Shown: piece after piece, positions 18,649 through 20,015 of the stretch | Layout of the letters: each line of letters starts with the position of its first letter | Numbering within the stretch: position 1 is the first letter of the stretch | Source of the DNA: Pelargonium cotyledonis | Lineage: Eukaryota > Streptophyta > Magnoliopsida > Geraniales > Geraniaceae | Reading direction: 5' to 3' | Length of the DNA: 20,015 nucleotides | NCBI GenBank assembly: GCA_036897625.1 | Contig: JAYMTA010001444.1 | Coordinates: 1 to 20,015, forward strand | Position numbers and translations under genes: made by a program | Notes under the pieces: generated by a model | The model's database searches: none | What the model saw: only the letters and a program-made list of their open reading frames with translations | Told to the model about the DNA's origin: nothing

Positions 18649-19674
18649 AAATTATGATTTTATGATTATGGGCAGCTCTAGTACAAAATAAAGTAAAACA
18701 CTTCTTTTGGCAAGTCGTGTCGGGGTCACTTCCGGTGTTGGCTAATCTCATTAAGAAAAGAGTGGAGGTTTCTCCAATTTGTCCGAGATGCAAGTCAGAA
18801 AATGAGACCGTCGACCACGTTATTCTCAAATGTTCCTTTGCTAAGAGATGTTGGTTGGTGGAAGGGCTTATTAATTGGTTTTTGTGAGGCTGTGGGAAAT
18901 GTTCAAGAGTGGCTTTTGTTGGTGATGAATTGCCGCGATAGGGCTTTGTTGGTTCGTGTTTTTATATATTGGTTGGGCTCTATAAAAGTTGCGCAATGAT
19001 GGGGTCTTGTCGTCGAGTTGGAAATAGGTCCCAACTTTACGTTCTATGGTTGATACCATGATTTTGGCTTGGGAAGAAGTTGGCCGGAAGAAACGGGTGT
19101 CGACTAAATTTGGGGGGAGATCAGCTGTTGTTGTTTGGTCTCCGCCTTCTAATTTGTTCATTAAAGTGAACACAGATGGCGTTGTGTTCGTCAGTTCTAG
19201 GCGATCTGGTGGCGGCTGGGTGGTGCGAGGCCATGATAGAGTTTGCTTGGGAGGTGGTCGTGTGTGTTGGGCTTGTTTGTATAGTCCGATTCACATTGAG
19301 GCCCTCACCATCAAAGAGGCATTGAGTTGGTTAATCACGAGGGATTGGAGGTCTGTTATTATTGAGTCGGATGCCCTTCAAGTTATTCGAGTTCTACAGA
19401 CTGGAGGGGAGGATTCTAGTGCCTCAGGTTTGATCTTTGCTGATATTTTTGAGCTAGTTAAGTATTTTGATTTAGTAGTTTTTCAGTTTTTGGGGAGGTC
19501 AGCTAATTGTGTTGCTCACACTTTAGCTAGATCGTCTGAGTCTGTAACGGGTTCTATTGGATGAATTGGGGACAATTATCTCATTCCAATCACGAGTCTG
19601 TTATCTGCTGATTTTAATGACTAAATAAAATCATTCAGGTTTCTTACAAAAAAAAAAAAAGAAATTATGATTTT
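18649..19674 (+). mobile_element. 5'-truncated L1 LINE with 13-bp target-site duplication
   Basis: The insertion (18662-19661) is flanked by AAATTATGATTTT at 18649-18661 and 19662-19674 and ends with 13 A residues after TAAATAAAATCATTC. The first copy is preceded by TTAAAA, which fits the preferred nicking site of L1 endonucleases. From 18705 it encodes the end of the zf-RVT domain, FWQVVSGSLPVLANLIKKR and CPRCKSENETVDHVILKC, up to a stop near 18888. A frame change (reading FCEAVGNVQEWLLLV) and then the RNase H domain follow. The element starts inside ORF2, so it was never complete at this site. Confidence 0.85.
19046..19564 (+). pseudogene. LINE RNase H domain (RVT_3), open reading frame
   Basis: A 172-residue open frame encoding the RNase H region of the surrounding LINE; in a live element this would degrade RNA in RNA-DNA hybrids during reverse transcription. 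Core motifs: IKVNTDGVVF (Asp44), HIEALTIKEALSW (Glu85), IIESDALQVIRVLQ (Asp109) and FLGRSANCVAHTLAR at the end. The three best-known acidic residues are kept. The last motif has Asn (154) as is common in the plant family. The Met at 19046 is only the first ATG in this frame; an in-frame stop lies just upstream at 19025-19027. It is a domain stranded by stops and frameshifts upstream, so I call it a pseudogene fragment. Automatic annotation might list it as a ribonuclease H protein. Confidence 0.8.
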
Positions 19675-20015
19675 TTTTAAAGATGAATCCAAAATATATA
19701 ATTACTAATTTATCTAATGAATAATAATTATTTATTAATGAATTTATTATGACATTTTATCGAAAGAATTTATATGAAACTAATAAAAAATAACCTTTTA
19801 AAAAAATAAAAATACAAAAATAACCTTAAATAAATATTCAAACACAAACACAAAATTAAAATTTTCTTTGTTTTCACTAATATGAGTTTTCTTGCAAATT
19901 GTATAAATTAAAAATAAATAAATAAATACTGTCATTTCACAAACTTATAATTAATCTTAGGATTTATAGGAGTAAAATCACATTTTTTTTATTAGTGTAA
20001 CAACGCATGTAAATT
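19675..20015. other. AT-rich intergenic DNA
   Basis: Extremely AT-rich sequence after the LINE. No reading frame of note, repeat unit or element end is recognised up to the window edge. Confidence 0.7.

Overview
The window is nuclear DNA of a flowering plant, most likely a eudicot. The evidence is a plant-type calmodulin-like gene, an 11-coding-exon P4-ATPase gene with short GT-AG introns, AT-rich intergenic DNA, and several plant L1-type LINE relics plus one tRNA-derived SINE. The species cannot be named from the sequence alone.

Layout. (1) 134-631 (+): intronless calmodulin-like calcium sensor of the CML15/16 type, with its 5' leader at the left edge. (2) 939-2180: 3' flank of that gene, largely built from diverged copies of one repeat. 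Three segments are nearly identical (1111-1535), and a separate about 313-bp insertion sits inside (1664-1976). (3) 2181-2655 (+): dead LINE RNase H fragment. (4) 3025-9290 (-): complete aminophospholipid flippase gene of the ALA9/ALA10 group. I resolved all eleven coding exons (1193 residues), a probable leader intron and a CT-rich leader. (5) 10250-12030: AT-rich spacer with a possible Copia-type LTR remnant. (6) 12041-13662 (-): 5'-truncated L1 LINE with the C-terminal reverse transcriptase region and zf-RVT domain, broken by one frameshift and two stops. A small LINE 3' end in the opposite orientation lies beside it (13704-13931). (7) About 15045-17390 (-): relic of a LINE whose ORF1 carries an RNA recognition motif (BNR-type), followed by the start of ORF2. 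(8) 18244-18408 (-): SINE with an 11-bp target-site duplication, internal pol III boxes and a strong G-quadruplex motif. (9) 18662-19661 (+): 5'-truncated LINE with a 13-bp target-site duplication and an open RNase H domain. The rest is AT-rich DNA in which I recognise nothing.

How the genes relate. Only two loci look like functional host genes, a Ca2+ sensor and a membrane lipid flippase, arranged tail to tail. From memory, the Arabidopsis counterparts CML16 (At3g25600) and ALA10 (At3g25610) are also adjacent, so the pair looks like conserved microsynteny. Nothing in the sequence shows that the two proteins act together. Everything outside the pair is dominated by reverse-transcribed insertions, while the flippase coding exons are clean. 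I see no CRISPR array, prokaryotic operon, rRNA gene or functional tRNA gene. I found no convincing new biological system. The most distinctive items are the gene pair, the repeat array, the RRM-type LINE and the SINE.
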